Positions 44,635 to 57,202 of a stretch of 64,000 nucleotides of DNA are shown one piece after another. Origin of the DNA: Mycobacterium sp. SVM_VP21. GTDB taxonomy: Bacteria > Actinomycetota > Actinomycetes > Mycobacteriales > Mycobacteriaceae. The first letter of the stretch is position 1. Every line of letters starts with the position of its first letter. The position numbers and the translations under genes are program-made. The stretch is taken from NCBI GenBank assembly GCA_024758765.1, contig CP101406.1, forward strand, positions 62,001 to 126,000. The letters run 5' to 3'. Under the pieces are notes generated by a model. That model worked only from the letters and a program-made list of their open reading frames with translations, ran no database searches and was not told the origin of the DNA.

Positions 44635-46299
44635 TCAGTGCAGCGGATGAGCCAGCAGCAACTCGCAGTTGCGATCCGCCACGGCGCCGAGGCGGGCGTC
44701 TTTGCGGTGCAGGTCGTTGTAGGACAGCTCGCGATACAGGCTCGCCAGACCGGTGGGACTGAGGTCGCTGGGATCCGCGGTGAACGGTGCCTGGGCCTCG
44801 ACCAGCGGGGTGAACAAGCTCAGCGTGCCGTCGTGATTGTCGGTGACTTCGATGATCCTGGCGAGCTGCGGATAGTCGATGTGGCTGGCCGTGTTGATCT
44901 CCCAGAAGCTCTGCTTCGGGGTGGGGCCCTTGTGCGGGATCATCTCGTTGGTGTGCGTGTGACCGTTCACCCATGCGATCACATTCGGCCGCTCCAGCAG
45001 TGCCGCGACGAGCGATGCGCCCGTATAGAGCTTCTCGCCAGGATGATTCGGATCCGGCAGGCCAATATTCATGGTCCGTGAGGTGTGGTGGCTGAACAGG
45101 ATCACCAACTGGTCTGGGTGCGCATCGATTTCCGCCAGAACGAACCTTAGCTGGGTTTCGTTGATCGAGCCGTCCGACAAACCGAAGTCGTTGGTGGTGT
45201 TCAGCGCGACACCCAGCACACCAGGCGCCACCTGGAAGCTGTACCAGGTGGGCCCATCCGGGTCCGTGAAGCCATGCCCGACCGGTCCGGGACCGGTGAT
45301 GGCGGGCTCGAAGTGCCGACGAACATACTGGCTCAACGTGAATGGCCCGCGTCGCTGATCCACCGTTGCAGGCAGGAACGGGCCACCGGACTTGAGCTGC
45401 AACAGGATCGGGACGAGCTGTGAGGGATCGGCGCACAGCGCCTTGGCAATGGCGATCGCCGAGGGATCGCTATGCGGCAGATCGAATTTGATCGGCGACG
45501 TGTACATCCAGTCCAGCAGACCGTTGGGAACGGTGCCCAGCAGCTGCTCATCGTGGTTGCCCACCACCGAATACCAGGGCATGCGCAGACCCGGGCTGAC
45601 GTGCGCAGAAATCGCAGCAGACAGGAAACCTGGAATCTGCTGAAATCCCTTGCCCTTGTAGCTGTCCCAATAGGGCGACTCGGCCAACCAGTAGTCCGAC
45701 GAGCCGTGTACCTGCACGCCCTCATAGCGATGCGGTGCACCGGTGTTGGGGGTGATCGACCCTCCCGACATCACCGTCAGAAACCAGTCGAGTTCGATCA
45801 GCTCTTTGTTGTCGGTGTTGTCCCCGGTGGAGACCAAGCAATCGAATGGCCGGCCGGTGAACGGCCCGCCGGGAAGCGCATTGAGTTGCTTCACCAGCGA
45901 GACCGCACCCTGGGTGGTCAGTGTCTCGTGCGGCCGGTAGGCCGACGAGATAAACGGGTGGACGAACTCGAACCGGGCCGGACTCTGCGCGTCGGTGAGG
46001 TGCAGATCGGTGACTTGGACGAACGCCGTCAACGCGGTGCGGGCCATCTCGCGCGCGGAGCCCGCGGTGGCCAGCTCCTGGCGGATGTACAACGGCCACC
46101 CACTGCCGGCAACCAGCGGCCGGTAGCCACCCGCTTGGGCCATGCCCGGCGTGCTGACCACATCCAAGGTGGTGCCGGTTGGATTCGACGCCAGCAGCGC
46201 CGCCGGTTCGGCATGCGCCAAACGGGAACCCATACCTGCGGCAGCGCCGGCGGCCGCGGCCATTCCGGCCTGAAGAAAACTACGACGGGACAGGCTCAC
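44635..46299 (-). CDS. Tat-exported metallophosphoesterase (PPA1498/TIGR03767 type)
   Basis: This is a 554-aa calcineurin-like phosphoesterase. The N-terminus MSLSRRSFLQAGMAAAAGAAAG is a twin-arginine signal. Metal motifs occur in order: DLHL, STGDNTDN, VVGNHDE, LFSHHTSR and VNGHTHTNE. The domain layout fits the actinobacterial family TIGR03767. The substrate is unknown; an extracytoplasmic phosphoester is likely. Confidence 0.85.
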   Translation of the reverse strand: MSLSRRSFLQAGMAAAAGAAAGMGSRLAHAEPAALLASNPTGTTLDVVSTPGMAQAGGYRPLVAGSGWPLYIRQELATAGSAREMARTALTAFVQVTDLHLTDAQSPARFEFVHPFISSAYRPHETLTTQGAVSLVKQLNALPGGPFTGRPFDCLVSTGDNTDNKELIELDWFLTVMSGGSITPNTGAPHRYEGVQVHGSSDYWLAESPYWDSYKGKGFQQIPGFLSAAISAHVSPGLRMPWYSVVGNHDEQLLGTVPNGLLDWMYTSPIKFDLPHSDPSAIAIAKALCADPSQLVPILLQLKSGGPFLPATVDQRRGPFTLSQYVRRHFEPAITGPGPVGHGFTDPDGPTWYSFQVAPGVLGVALNTTNDFGLSDGSINETQLRFVLAEIDAHPDQLVILFSHHTSRTMNIGLPDPNHPGEKLYTGASLVAALLERPNVIAWVNGHTHTNEMIPHKGPTPKQSFWEINTASHIDYPQLARIIEVTDNHDGTLSLFTPLVEAQAPFTADPSDLSPTGLASLYRELSYNDLHRKDARLGAVADRNCELLLAHPLH

Positions 46300-46632
46300 T
46301 ACACCGGCACCGGATTCATCCGGGGACGCGACACGATCAAACGCATGACGCGAAACGCTATGAAATCACCAAGAAGACAGCCACAGGAGTAATGGTTTTG
46401 TCTCAGGTTTGAGGCCCGCTCGGCTCCGCCCCGTTTCCAACCGGTGATTAACTACCACGGGACCGGCCAGCGCCAACCACACCGGTCAGTTCTCACAGAA
46501 GTATTACTGACTCCGCCCGGACGCCTTAAATATCGGGCTTACCTTGGGTTTCAACGGGCCGAAAGCAGTGACTCACGCAGAACGTCACCGCCGCCGCATA
46601 CTCGCCCGACGAGCGAAAAGGATGACCACGCA
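46300..46632. other. Intergenic region without a recognised gene
   Basis: These 333 bp upstream of the metallophosphoesterase contain no convincing gene. AT-rich patches at about 46440-46455 and 46500-46535 (including TTAAATAT) may hold promoters for either strand. Nothing else was recognised. Confidence 0.4.
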
Positions 46633-46731
46633 ATGTTGATCGACTTTCGGTGGCTGCAGTTCATATTCGACCACCGTGACCACCAGGGCTCCCGCCAGCT
46701 GCCGCAGACTCGCGGCGCCACCGCCGGCTGA
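46633..46731 (+). CDS. Possible 32-aa peptide
   Basis: A 33-codon frame begins MLIDFRWLQFIFDHRDHQ after AAAAGGA ten bases upstream. The N-terminal half is hydrophobic and aromatic, the C-terminal half basic with Gly and Gln. It ends 12 bp before the convergent gatB stop. I do not recognise it; it may be a leader-type or signalling peptide, or chance. Confidence 0.3.
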   Translation: MLIDFRWLQFIFDHRDHQGSRQLPQTRGATAG

Positions 46732-46742
46732 GGCTGCCGCGA

Positions 46743-48248
46743 CTACCCGCCGCAGGCAGCCAGCACCAACTCCCGCACCCGGGCGGCGTCGGCTTGGCCT
46801 TTGGTCGCTTTCATCACGGCACCGACGATAGCGCCAGCGGCCTGCACCTTCCCGCCCCGAATCTTCTCGGCCACATCGGGATTGGCGGCCAAGGCTTCAT
46901 CGATCGCCGCCTGGATCACCGAGTCGTCACGCACCACAACCAGGCCCCGGTCGGCCATCACCTGAGCGGGCTCTCCCTCGCCGGCGAGCACCCCTTCGAC
47001 CACCTGCCGGGCCAGCTTGTTCGACAGCTCGCCCGAATCCACCAGCGCCACCACCGCGGCGACCTGCTTCGGCGTGATCGCCAGGGCGTCCAGTTCGACG
47101 CCGGCCTCGTTGGCCTTCTGCACCAGGAAGTTTCCCCACCAGGCCCGGGCCGCCTCGCTGGAGGCTCCGGCCGACACGGTGGCGGCCACCAACTCAACCG
47201 CGCCCGCGTTGACCAGATCGCGCATAACCTCGTCGGAGACGCCCCACTGCTCCTGGATCTTCTTGCGGGACAGCCACGGCAACTCCGGGATGGTCTCTCG
47301 CAGCCCGGCGACCAGCTCCGCGGATGGCGCCACCGGCTCGAGGTCGGGTTCAGGGAAATAGCGGTAGTCCTCCGCGGTCTCTTTGGCCCGGCCCGGGCTG
47401 GTGTAACCGGCCTCATGGAAGTGCCGGGTCTCCTGGACCACGGTGCCGCCGCCGGTCAACACCGCGCCCTGGCGTCGCATCTCGTAGGTCACCGCCACCT
47501 CGACACTCTTGAGCGAGTTAACGTTCTTGGTCTCAGTTCGGATGCCGAATTCGGCTGCCCCGGTGGGCTTCAGTGACACGTTGGCGTCGCAGCGCATCGA
47601 TCCCTGGTCCATCCGCACGTCGGAAACGTCCAACGCCCGCAGCAGATCCCGTAGCGCGGTCACGTAGGCCCGAGCGATCTGCGGGGCACGATCACCGGCG
47701 CCGGTGATGGGTTTGGTGACGATCTCGATCAGCGGCACGCCGGCTCGGTTGTAGTCGACCAGGGATTCGCTGGCGCCCTCGATGCGGCCGGTGTCGCTGC
47801 CCACGTGGGTGAGCTTGCCGGTGTCCTCCTCCATGTGTGCACGTTCGATGTCCACCCGCCACACCGACCCGTCTTCCAGCGGTACGTCCAGGTAGCCGTT
47901 GAAGGCGATTGGCTCGTCGTACTGGGAGATCTGGTAATTCTTCGGCTGGTCGGGGTAGAAGTAGTTCTTGCGCGCGAACCGGCACCAGGAGGCGATGTCG
48001 CAGCCCAGCGCCAGCCCGATCCGGATCGCCGATTCGACCGCGGCGGCATTGAGCACCGGCAGCGAACCGGGCAGGCCCAGACACACCGGACACACCTGGG
48101 TGTTCGGCTCGGCGCCGAATGCCGTCGAGCATCCGCAGAACATCTTGGTGGCCGTGGACAGCTCGACGTGCACTTCCAGGCCCAGCACCGGGTCGAAGCG
48201 GGCGATGACGTCGTCGTAATCGAGCAGTTCAGCGACAGCAGAGGTCAT
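46743..48248 (-). CDS. gatB: Asp/Glu-tRNA(Asn/Gln) amidotransferase subunit B
   Basis: This is a 501-aa GatB with kinase-like catalytic cradle ([38 protein letters not shown] with zinc cysteines) and a C-terminal YqeY/helical domain that holds the tRNA. With GatA and GatC it converts Glu-tRNA(Gln) and Asp-tRNA(Asn). It is separated from gatCA by pfkA and small genes, as in M. tuberculosis. TAGACT lies eight bases before the ATG. Confidence 0.95.
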   Translation of the reverse strand: MTSAVAELLDYDDVIARFDPVLGLEVHVELSTATKMFCGCSTAFGAEPNTQVCPVCLGLPGSLPVLNAAAVESAIRIGLALGCDIASWCRFARKNYFYPDQPKNYQISQYDEPIAFNGYLDVPLEDGSVWRVDIERAHMEEDTGKLTHVGSDTGRIEGASESLVDYNRAGVPLIEIVTKPITGAGDRAPQIARAYVTALRDLLRALDVSDVRMDQGSMRCDANVSLKPTGAAEFGIRTETKNVNSLKSVEVAVTYEMRRQGAVLTGGGTVVQETRHFHEAGYTSPGRAKETAEDYRYFPEPDLEPVAPSAELVAGLRETIPELPWLSRKKIQEQWGVSDEVMRDLVNAGAVELVAATVSAGASSEAARAWWGNFLVQKANEAGVELDALAITPKQVAAVVALVDSGELSNKLARQVVEGVLAGEGEPAQVMADRGLVVVRDDSVIQAAIDEALAANPDVAEKIRGGKVQAAGAIVGAVMKATKGQADAARVRELVLAACGG

Positions 48249-48256
48249 GGGTCCAA

Positions 48257-48262
48257 AGTCTA
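48257..48262 (-). promoter_or_regulatory. -10 box TAGACT of gatB
   Basis: On the minus strand TAGACT ends eight bases before the gatB ATG at 48248, consistent with a leaderless message. Confidence 0.55.
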
Positions 48263-48286
48263 GGTGACCCCCTCAGCCAGACTTGG

Positions 48287-48955
48287 TCACACCGGCCAGT
48301 CCTCCATCCGGTAGGCGGCATCGAAGAACATCCATTCATAGCGGGCGGCGGTGTGAAGATGCCGGCGCATCAGCTCCCACTCCGTTGCCGGCAGATGTGT
48401 ACCGATGCGGTCGGTGACGGCAAGCACCGCCTCGACCACCGCCTGGTACTCCTGGCCCGCGTATGTATCGATCCAGCGCGCAAAAAGCGGCTCCGGTGAG
48501 CCGTGGCGCTGCAGGTGTTCACCCACCCGGGCGTAGACCCAGTAGCAGGGCAGCACGGCGGCGACAGCCTCTGCATACGATCCGGACGCGGTGACCGCCA
48601 GCAGGTAGCTGGTGTAGGCCTGGGTGGTCGGGGCAATCGGCAGTGCGGCGGCAGCCTCAACGTCGAGGCCCAGATCCGCCAGCAGCCCGGCGTGCAGTTC
48701 CGCTTCAGCGGTGATCGCCGCGCCGGCGTGTTCGGCGAACATCGTCAGCTCTGACTCGATCGGCGCCTTGGCCGCACAGATCGCCAGTGCCCTCGCATAA
48801 CCGCGCAAGTAATGCGCGTCCTGCACCAGATAGTAGCGAAACTGGTTGCGCCCCAACGTCCCCTTGGTTAAGCCGGTGACGAACGGGTGCTCGCAGATCT
48901 GCCGATAGATGCCGTCGATGTGCCCCCACAGCCGCTCACGGTTCCGCTCGGTCAT
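48287..48955 (-). CDS. TenA/thiaminase II family protein
   Basis: This is a 222-aa all-helical TenA-type protein. The active-site cysteine is in LPCYWVY, the conserved Tyr and Phe lie in FRYYLVQDAHYL, and the C-terminal acidic/aromatic stretch is YEWMFFDAAY. TenA_C enzymes hydrolyse aminopyrimidines for thiamine salvage. No thiamine genes adjoin, so the exact substrate is open. It is divergent from the DUF2237 gene over a 37-bp gap. Confidence 0.85.
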   Translation of the reverse strand: MTERNRERLWGHIDGIYRQICEHPFVTGLTKGTLGRNQFRYYLVQDAHYLRGYARALAICAAKAPIESELTMFAEHAGAAITAEAELHAGLLADLGLDVEAAAALPIAPTTQAYTSYLLAVTASGSYAEAVAAVLPCYWVYARVGEHLQRHGSPEPLFARWIDTYAGQEYQAVVEAVLAVTDRIGTHLPATEWELMRRHLHTAARYEWMFFDAAYRMEDWPV

Positions 48956-48960
48956 ACCTC

Positions 48961-48985
48961 ACGGTAGGTGACGGCGCCCTAGACT
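48961..48985. promoter_or_regulatory. Divergent -10 boxes in a 37-bp gap
   Basis: TAGACT (48980-48985, plus strand) stands seven bases before the DUF2237 ATG. TACCGT (48961-48966, minus strand) stands five bases before the TenA-like ATG. Both promoters must place their upstream parts in or near the opposite gene. Confidence 0.5.
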
Positions 48986-48992
48986 GTGCCCC

Positions 48993-49379
48993 ATGCCCGA
49001 CCGCAACGTACTGGGCGGCCCTCTGGAGCCGTGCGGTAGCGACCCGATCACCGGCTTCTACCGCGACGGTTGTTGCTCATCGGGGCCCGAGGACATTGGC
49101 CTGCACACGATTTGCGCCGTCGTCACCGGCGAATTCCTGGAACACCAGCGTTCGATCGGTAACGACCTGTCCACGCCGATGCCGGCCTATCGGTTCCCTG
49201 GGCTGACGCCCGGCGATCGCTGGTGCGTCACCGCGCTGAACTGGTTGCGGGCCCACCGCGATGGCTGCGCCGCGCCTGTGGTGCTGGCCGCCACCCATGA
49301 ACGCACGCTGGAGGTGGTCGCCCTAGAGGTGCTGGCGGACTACGCCGTCGACGTGCCCGATGACCCGAGCGACCTCTGA
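48993..49379 (+). CDS. DUF2237 family protein
   Basis: This is a 128-aa protein of the DUF2237 family (NVLGGPLEPC, TGFYRDGCC, GLHTICAVVTGEFLEHQ, PGDRWCVTALNWLRA). The conserved cysteines at C14, C27-C28 and C41 are visible. Function is unknown. The message is probably leaderless. Confidence 0.88.
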   Translation: MPDRNVLGGPLEPCGSDPITGFYRDGCCSSGPEDIGLHTICAVVTGEFLEHQRSIGNDLSTPMPAYRFPGLTPGDRWCVTALNWLRAHRDGCAAPVVLAATHERTLEVVALEVLADYAVDVPDDPSDL

Positions 49380-49410
49380 CCTTGACCGGCTTTCGCCGGC
49401 AACCCGAGGA

Positions 49411-49761
49411 TCAATAGCCGAGTATTGCGCCGACGCCGCCGCCGCTGTTTTGCTGCACGCGCTTTTCGTACCAGACGAATTCCTCGACCAGGGGGCCGTC
49501 CTCGGGGCAGTCGGCGATCACTGACCCGGCCAGCAGTCGCCCGGTCTGGTCCGCGGGCAGACCACTGGTCGCCAGGATGTGGCTGACGGCATGCTTGACT
49601 CCCGCCAGATTCGGCTCGTCGTTGATGAATGCGCAGACATCACCACCGTGATCGGTGACGTAGTCGCCTATCTGGTCACCACTGGCGTGGGCCGGTACAG
49701 ACAGCACCAGTCCCATCGGCAGACCGCACAGCACCGCGGCAGACAACGCCATCTTTCCCAT
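49411..49761 (-). CDS. Secreted DUF732-like small protein
   Basis: This is a 116-aa exported protein. The signal peptide (MALSAAVLCGLPMGLVLSVPAHA) is followed by a helical domain with two cysteines (DVCAFINDEPNLAG and IADCPEDGPLV) that can form a disulfide, typical of the mycobacterial DUF732 family. Function is unknown. Starts at 49785 and 49761 are both possible; the latter places the signal peptide at the N-terminus. Confidence 0.7.
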   Translation of the reverse strand: MGKMALSAAVLCGLPMGLVLSVPAHASGDQIGDYVTDHGGDVCAFINDEPNLAGVKHAVSHILATSGLPADQTGRLLAGSVIADCPEDGPLVEEFVWYEKRVQQNSGGGVGAILGY

Positions 49762-49852
49762 ACCCCACCCCCAGCCTTCGTCCATCGGGCAACACGAAGC
49801 ACAACCTCACCATTGTGCGGCCATTTCGCGGTGTTGTCACGCCACACGCGAG

Positions 49853-50884
49853 CTAGCCGAAGAACGCCGCCGCATCGTCGTAGCGGCTCTGCGGCACCAC
49901 TTTGAGCTGTCGGACCGCATCGGCCAACGCCACCCTACCGATCTCCTGGCCACGCAGCGACACCATCATTCCGTATTCGCCGGCGTGGGCGGCGTCGGCG
50001 GCGTTGACGCCGAAGCGGGTCGCGAGGACCCGGTCGTAGGCAGTCGGGGTGCCGCCGCGCTGCACGTGGCCCAGCACGGTAGTGCGGACCTCCTTCTTGA
50101 CGCGCCTTTCGATCTCGACTGCCAGCTGGGCGGCCACGCCGGTGAACCGTTCGTGGCCGAACTCGTCGACACCGCCGGCCCGTAGCTCCATGGAGCCGGC
50201 AGCGGGTTTGGCCCCTTCGGCGACGACGCAGATGAAGTGCGACGACCCGTGTTGGAAGCGCTGCTTGACCAGCCGGCACACCTCTTCGACGTCGAAGGGT
50301 TGCTCGGGGATCAGCGTCATGTGGGCGCCGGAGGCCAGGCCGGCGTTGAGCGCGATCCAGCCGGCGTGGCGGCCCATCACCTCGACCAGCATCACCCGCT
50401 GGTGAGATTCGGCAGTGGAGTGCAGTCGGTCAATGGCGTCGGTGGCGACCTGCAGCGCGGTGTCGTGGCCGAAAGTGACATCGGTGCAGTCGATGTCGTT
50501 GTCGATGGTCTTGGGTACCCCGACCACCGGGACGTTCTCCTGCGACAGCCAGTGCGCCGCAGTCAAGGTCCCCTCACCGCCAATAGGGATGAGCACATCG
50601 ATGCCGTTGTCATCGAGGGTCTGCTTCACCTGGGCCAGCCCGGCGCGCAACTTGTCCGGGTTTACCCGGGCGGTCCCGAGCATGGTGCCGCCCTTGGCCA
50701 GCAGTCGGTCGTTGCGGTCGTCGTTGGCCAACTGGATGCGCCGGTTCTCCAGCAGGCCGCGCCAGCCGTCCTCGAATCCGACCACCGTCGAGCCGTAGCG
50801 GGAGTCGCAGGTGCGCACCACCGCCCTGATCACCGCGTTCAATCCCGGACAGTCGCCGCCGCCGGTGAGCACTCCGATCCGCAT
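49853..50884 (-). CDS. pfkA: 6-phosphofructokinase
   Basis: This is a 343-aa group A phosphofructokinase ([31 protein letters not shown]; catalytic [24 protein letters not shown]). It phosphorylates fructose 6-phosphate in glycolysis. The conserved N-terminus begins at 50884; an upstream extension is not similar. It is the counterpart of M. tuberculosis Rv3010c. Confidence 0.95.
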   Translation of the reverse strand: MRIGVLTGGGDCPGLNAVIRAVVRTCDSRYGSTVVGFEDGWRGLLENRRIQLANDDRNDRLLAKGGTMLGTARVNPDKLRAGLAQVKQTLDDNGIDVLIPIGGEGTLTAAHWLSQENVPVVGVPKTIDNDIDCTDVTFGHDTALQVATDAIDRLHSTAESHQRVMLVEVMGRHAGWIALNAGLASGAHMTLIPEQPFDVEEVCRLVKQRFQHGSSHFICVVAEGAKPAAGSMELRAGGVDEFGHERFTGVAAQLAVEIERRVKKEVRTTVLGHVQRGGTPTAYDRVLATRFGVNAADAAHAGEYGMMVSLRGQEIGRVALADAVRQLKVVPQSRYDDAAAFFG

Positions 50885-50918
50885 GGTCACCATCTTGCCG
50901 GGGTTGGCGTCCCTACGC

Positions 50919-50976
50919 CGAGCAGACACAGAATCGCGCTAAAAGTGCCCAACGAATGCGATTCTGTGACTGCTCG
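50919..50976. terminator. 19-bp-armed palindrome after gatA
   Basis: CGAGCAGACACAGAATCGC pairs with 50958-50976 with one mismatch across a 20-nt loop. It lies five bases after the gatA stop and before pfkA. The arm sequence is closely related to the palindromes at 13281 and 62033. Confidence 0.75.
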
Positions 50977-50980
50977 CGGA

Positions 50981-52462
50981 TTAGATCGCGCTGGCCAGCT
51001 CCCCGCGGGCCGCCTCGTAGGCAGCGCCCACCCGGTACAGCCGGTCATCGGCCAGCGCCGGCGCCATGATCTGCAGACCCACCGGCAGCCCGTCGTCGCC
51101 GGACAGCCCGGACGGCACCGACATGCCGCAGTGTCCGGCCAGGTTCAGCGGCAGCGTGCACAAGTCGAACAGGTACATGGCCAGCGGGTCGTCAACCTTC
51201 TCCCCCAGCCGGAACGCCGTGGTGGGCGTCGTCGGCGAGATCAGCACGTCCACCGACTTGTACGCCTCGTCGAGGTCGCGCGCGATCAGGGTGCGCACCT
51301 TCTGGGCCTGGTTGTAGTAGGCGTCGTAGTAGCCGGCCGACAGCGCGTAGGTGCCGAGCATGATGCGCCGCTTAACCTCAGGACCGAAGCCGGCCGCGCG
51401 GGTCAACGCCATCACCTCCTCGGCGCTGTGGGTGCCGTCGTCGCCGACCCGCAGCCCGAAGCGCATCGCATCGAAGCGCGCCAGGTTGGACGACACCTCC
51501 GACGGCAGGATCAGGTAGTAGGCGCTCAGCGAGTAGTCGAAGTGCGGGCAGTCCACTTCAGAGATCTGCGCGCCCAGCGCTGTCAACTGTTCGACGGCGG
51601 CGTTGAACGACGCCAGCACGCCGGGCTGGTAGCCCTCCCCACTGTGCAGCTGGCGCACCACCCCGATCCGCACACCCGACAGATCACCGGTGGCCCCGGC
51701 GCGCGCGGCGCCGACGACGTCGGGCACCGGTACGTCCAGCGAGGTGGAGTCGCGCGGGTCGTGCCCGGCGATCACCGAGTGCAGCAGCGCGGTGTCGGCC
51801 ACGGTGCGTGCGCACGGCCCGCCCTGGTCCAGCGACGACGCGCACGCCACCAGCCCGTAGCGGCTCACGGTGCCGTAGGTGGGCTTCACGCCGACGGTGG
51901 CGGTCAGCGCGGCCGGCTGGCGGATCGAGCCGCCGGTGTCGGTGCCGATGGCCAGTGGCGCCTGAAACGCCGCCAGCGCCGCGGCACTGCCGCCGCCCGA
52001 GCCGCCCGGCACCCGCTCGACATCCCACGGGTTGCGGGTCGGACCGTAGGCGGAGTTCTCCGTCGACGAGCCCATGGCGAACTCGTCCATGTTGGTCTTG
52101 CCCAGGATCGGGATGCCCGCTGCGCGCAGCCGCGCGGTGACGGTCGCGTCGTAGGGGGCCCGCCAGCCTTCCAGGATCTTCGATCCGCAGGTCGTGGGCG
52201 CGTCGACCGTGGTGAACACGTCCTTGAGGGCGAGTGGCACCCCGGCCAGCGCCGACGGTGCCGCGCCGGCGGCGATCGCCTGGTCGGCCGCTTCCGCGGC
52301 GGCCAAGGCCTCGTCGGCGCCGACGTGCAGGAACGCCCCGTAGCGATCGTCGGTGGCCGCGATCTGGTCGAGGTGGGCGCGGGTGACCTCGACCGAGGAC
52401 ACCTCACGGGCGGCGATCTTGGCCGCCAGGGTGGCCGCGTCGGATCGGATCAGCTCACTCAC
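50981..52462 (-). CDS. gatA: Asp/Glu-tRNA(Asn/Gln) amidotransferase subunit A
   Basis: This is a 493-aa amidase-signature glutaminase subunit: catalytic Lys in [10 protein letters not shown], Ser pair in [11 protein letters not shown] and nucleophile region [11 protein letters not shown]. It releases ammonia from glutamine for GatB. It overlaps gatC by 4 nt. Confidence 0.96.
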   Translation of the reverse strand: MSELIRSDAATLAAKIAAREVSSVEVTRAHLDQIAATDDRYGAFLHVGADEALAAAEAADQAIAAGAAPSALAGVPLALKDVFTTVDAPTTCGSKILEGWRAPYDATVTARLRAAGIPILGKTNMDEFAMGSSTENSAYGPTRNPWDVERVPGGSGGGSAAALAAFQAPLAIGTDTGGSIRQPAALTATVGVKPTYGTVSRYGLVACASSLDQGGPCARTVADTALLHSVIAGHDPRDSTSLDVPVPDVVGAARAGATGDLSGVRIGVVRQLHSGEGYQPGVLASFNAAVEQLTALGAQISEVDCPHFDYSLSAYYLILPSEVSSNLARFDAMRFGLRVGDDGTHSAEEVMALTRAAGFGPEVKRRIMLGTYALSAGYYDAYYNQAQKVRTLIARDLDEAYKSVDVLISPTTPTTAFRLGEKVDDPLAMYLFDLCTLPLNLAGHCGMSVPSGLSGDDGLPVGLQIMAPALADDRLYRVGAAYEAARGELASAI

Positions 52463-52758
52463 TGGCTCTCCCCCAGGATCTGCGGAACCGCGAAACGGTT
52501 CTCGGCGGCACGCGGCGCGGCGGCCAGCGCCTCGGCCTGGGTCAGCCCGGCGACAATCTCGTCCGGCCGGGTGACGTTGACGTCCTTGAGCGGGTTATCG
52601 GTCGCCTCGACGCCAGTGACGTCGACAGCCTGAATCGTGCTGACATGGGTCAGGATCGCATCGAGCTGGCCTGCGAAGCCGTCCAACTCGGCGTCGGTCA
52701 GCGCCAGCCGGGCCAACCGGGCCAGGTGGGATACGTCGTCACGGGAGATCTGGGACAC
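52459..52758 (-). CDS. gatC: Asp/Glu-tRNA(Asn/Gln) amidotransferase subunit C
   Basis: This is a 99-aa belt subunit ([24 protein letters not shown], then the conserved [13 protein letters not shown] and FAVPQILGE tail). GTG at 52758 matches the family N-terminus and lies eight bases after TAGGCT. An open frame continues to 52785 without similarity. Confidence 0.95.
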   Translation of the reverse strand: MSQISRDDVSHLARLARLALTDAELDGFAGQLDAILTHVSTIQAVDVTGVEATDNPLKDVNVTRPDEIVAGLTQAEALAAAPRAAENRFAVPQILGESQ

Positions 52759-52766
52759 GGGTGCAA

Positions 52767-52804
52767 AGCCTAGCGTCGGTCGCAAGCGCGGCGAAGCCGG
52801 GCGC
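52767..52804 (-). promoter_or_regulatory. gatC leaderless promoter with dispersed repeat, copy 3
   Basis: On the minus strand TAGGCT (52767-52772) precedes the gatC GTG by eight bases. The adjoining 30-mer at 52775-52804 matches the repeat upstream of serA except for two bases. Confidence 0.7.
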
Positions 52805-52926
52805 TGCGGGCCGACGCCATCAGATCAGTCGTCCGCTCACGCCGAGCGTTAAGCCAGCGTGCGGTGGCGAGCGTGAAGTCAGACTCACTCGCGGCGCGCC
52901 CGGACGGGCTGTGGGAAGGTTTGCCC

Positions 52927-55724
<2,798 letters not shown>

Positions 55725-55730
55725 GGCGGC

Positions 55731-56126
55731 ATGCCGCACCCGATCATGTACCACGACGACGACCCTGGTCTGGCGGAGCTGCGACGCATCGCGCTGGGCC
55801 TTCCCGAAGCCTTCGAGAAGATCTCCCACGGCCGCCCGGTGTTCTGCGCCCCGAAGATGTTCGCGATCTACGGCGGCAACAGCAAAGCCACTGGTGTGAT
55901 GGTGCCCTACCCGCATGCGCTGCTGGTCAAGGTCGACGAGTCCGAGCGACGGGCCCTGGCGCAGGACCCGCGATTCTTCTCGCCGATGTATCTCGGTCCG
56001 TCCGGTTGGTTGGGACTGGATTTCGTTGCAGCTGAGGTGGATTGGGACGAGGTGGGCGAGCTGGTCGACGCGTCGTTTCGGCTGACCGCGTCGGCGCGGT
56101 TGATCCGGTGTCTAGATGAGGCCTAA
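55731..56126 (+). CDS. MmcQ/YjbR-family protein
   Basis: This is a 131-aa YjbR-like DNA-binding-fold protein (LRRIALGLPEAFEKISHGRPVFCAPKMFAIYGG, then GPSGWLGLDF and WDEVGELVDASFRLTA). Family members have a cyto-EpiC-like fold; function is poorly defined. The ATG is six bases after a TACCCT box. Confidence 0.82.
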   Translation: MPHPIMYHDDDPGLAELRRIALGLPEAFEKISHGRPVFCAPKMFAIYGGNSKATGVMVPYPHALLVKVDESERRALAQDPRFFSPMYLGPSGWLGLDFVAAEVDWDEVGELVDASFRLTASARLIRCLDEA

Positions 56127-56133
56127 CAGCTCC

Positions 56134-57147
56134 TCACACCGCCTCGGGATCACTCGCCAGCGCCTCGCCCACTTTGCGCACCAGCCCGACCGCGGTTCGC
56201 GCCCACGCGGCGTCGGCGCCGGCCATCCCGCAGACCGGGCTGATCCCGATCCGCTCGGCCAGCACCGAGCGGGGGAATCCGATCCGGTCGGTGATCGCCG
56301 CGACCGCGGTCGCCAGCTCTTCGACGTCGGGCCTCCGCCCCGGAGCGAGTGCGGGAACCAGCCCCACAACCAGGGTGCGGCCGGAGTCGACGAAGGCGCC
56401 GATCTGGTCGTAGTCGGCGGATTCCAACGCGGTGCAGTCCAACGCCAGCGCGGTGATAGAACTGCGCTGCAACACATTCCACGGAAGTCTCGATGCACAA
56501 CTGTGCACCAGCACCTCGCCTCCGATCATCTCGGCGCAGCCGTCGAGCAGCGCGGTCGCCACCGACTCGTCGATGGCGGCCACCGGGCTCAATGCGGTAA
56601 CGCCGGCCAGCCGGCCGGTCACCGCGGCGGCCAGCGACGGCTCGTCGAGCTGCACGATCACCGGCGTCTCGAGCCGGCGGGACAGCTCGGCCCGGTGCGA
56701 CTTGAGACCCTCTGCCAGCGATGCGGCCAGGTCCCGCAGCGCCCCGGGGTCGGTGATCGCCCGGTGCCCGTTGGCCAGTTCCAGCTCCGCGGCCAGAGTC
56801 AGCGGACCGGCGGCCTGCACCTTGACCGGATGCCCGCTGCCCCGCAGGCCGGCGACTTCCCATGCCTCTTCCAGGGCATCGGCGTCCTCGCCGAGCAGGC
56901 TCACCGCGCGCCGGCTCACCGCTCCGGGACGCGCCGCCAGCCGGTAGCCGCGCGGCGCGGTGTCGATGGCGATGTCGACCAGCAGCGCGCCGGTCCGACC
57001 GATCATGTCGGCGCCCACTCCGCGCCCCGGCAGCTCAACCAGGTGGGCCAGGCTGCCGCCCAACTCACCGACCACCACCTCGGCCGCCGCGCGCGCCGAG
57101 GTGCCCGGCCACGACCCCAGTCCGGTCCCAGTGGCGAAAGCAGTCAC
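56134..57147 (-). CDS. Cobalamin-independent methionine synthase-like protein (Rv3015c-like)
   Basis: This is a 337-aa single barrel related to the C-terminal catalytic domain of MetE (FATGTGLGSWPG, HLVELPGRG, VQLDEPSLAA, and VHSCAS with His and Cys of a zinc site). It is far shorter than MetE, which has two barrels, and lacks the folate domain. It corresponds to Rv3015c. The methyl donor and acceptor are unknown. The GTG at 57147 is six bases after TACGGT. Confidence 0.8.
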   Translation of the reverse strand: MTAFATGTGLGSWPGTSARAAAEVVVGELGGSLAHLVELPGRGVGADMIGRTGALLVDIAIDTAPRGYRLAARPGAVSRRAVSLLGEDADALEEAWEVAGLRGSGHPVKVQAAGPLTLAAELELANGHRAITDPGALRDLAASLAEGLKSHRAELSRRLETPVIVQLDEPSLAAAVTGRLAGVTALSPVAAIDESVATALLDGCAEMIGGEVLVHSCASRLPWNVLQRSSITALALDCTALESADYDQIGAFVDSGRTLVVGLVPALAPGRRPDVEELATAVAAITDRIGFPRSVLAERIGISPVCGMAGADAAWARTAVGLVRKVGEALASDPEAV

Positions 57148-57153
57148 CGGGCA

Positions 57154-57196
57154 ACCGTATTGAAGTGACATGACCCCGGGCACGGCGGGCTAGCCT
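57154..57196. promoter_or_regulatory. Divergent leaderless -10 boxes between the MetE-like gene and lpqA
   Basis: TACGGT (57154-57159, minus) is six bases before the MetE-like GTG. TAGCCT (57191-57196, plus) is six bases before the GTG at 57203 in lpqA. Confidence 0.5.
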
Positions 57197-57202
57197 TCGG
57201 TG

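Noticed and set aside
50237..52633. 798-codon plus-strand open frame across pfkA and gatA
   Set aside because: Antisense shadow of two conserved genes in high-GC DNA; composition is rich in Arg, Gly and His with no domain.
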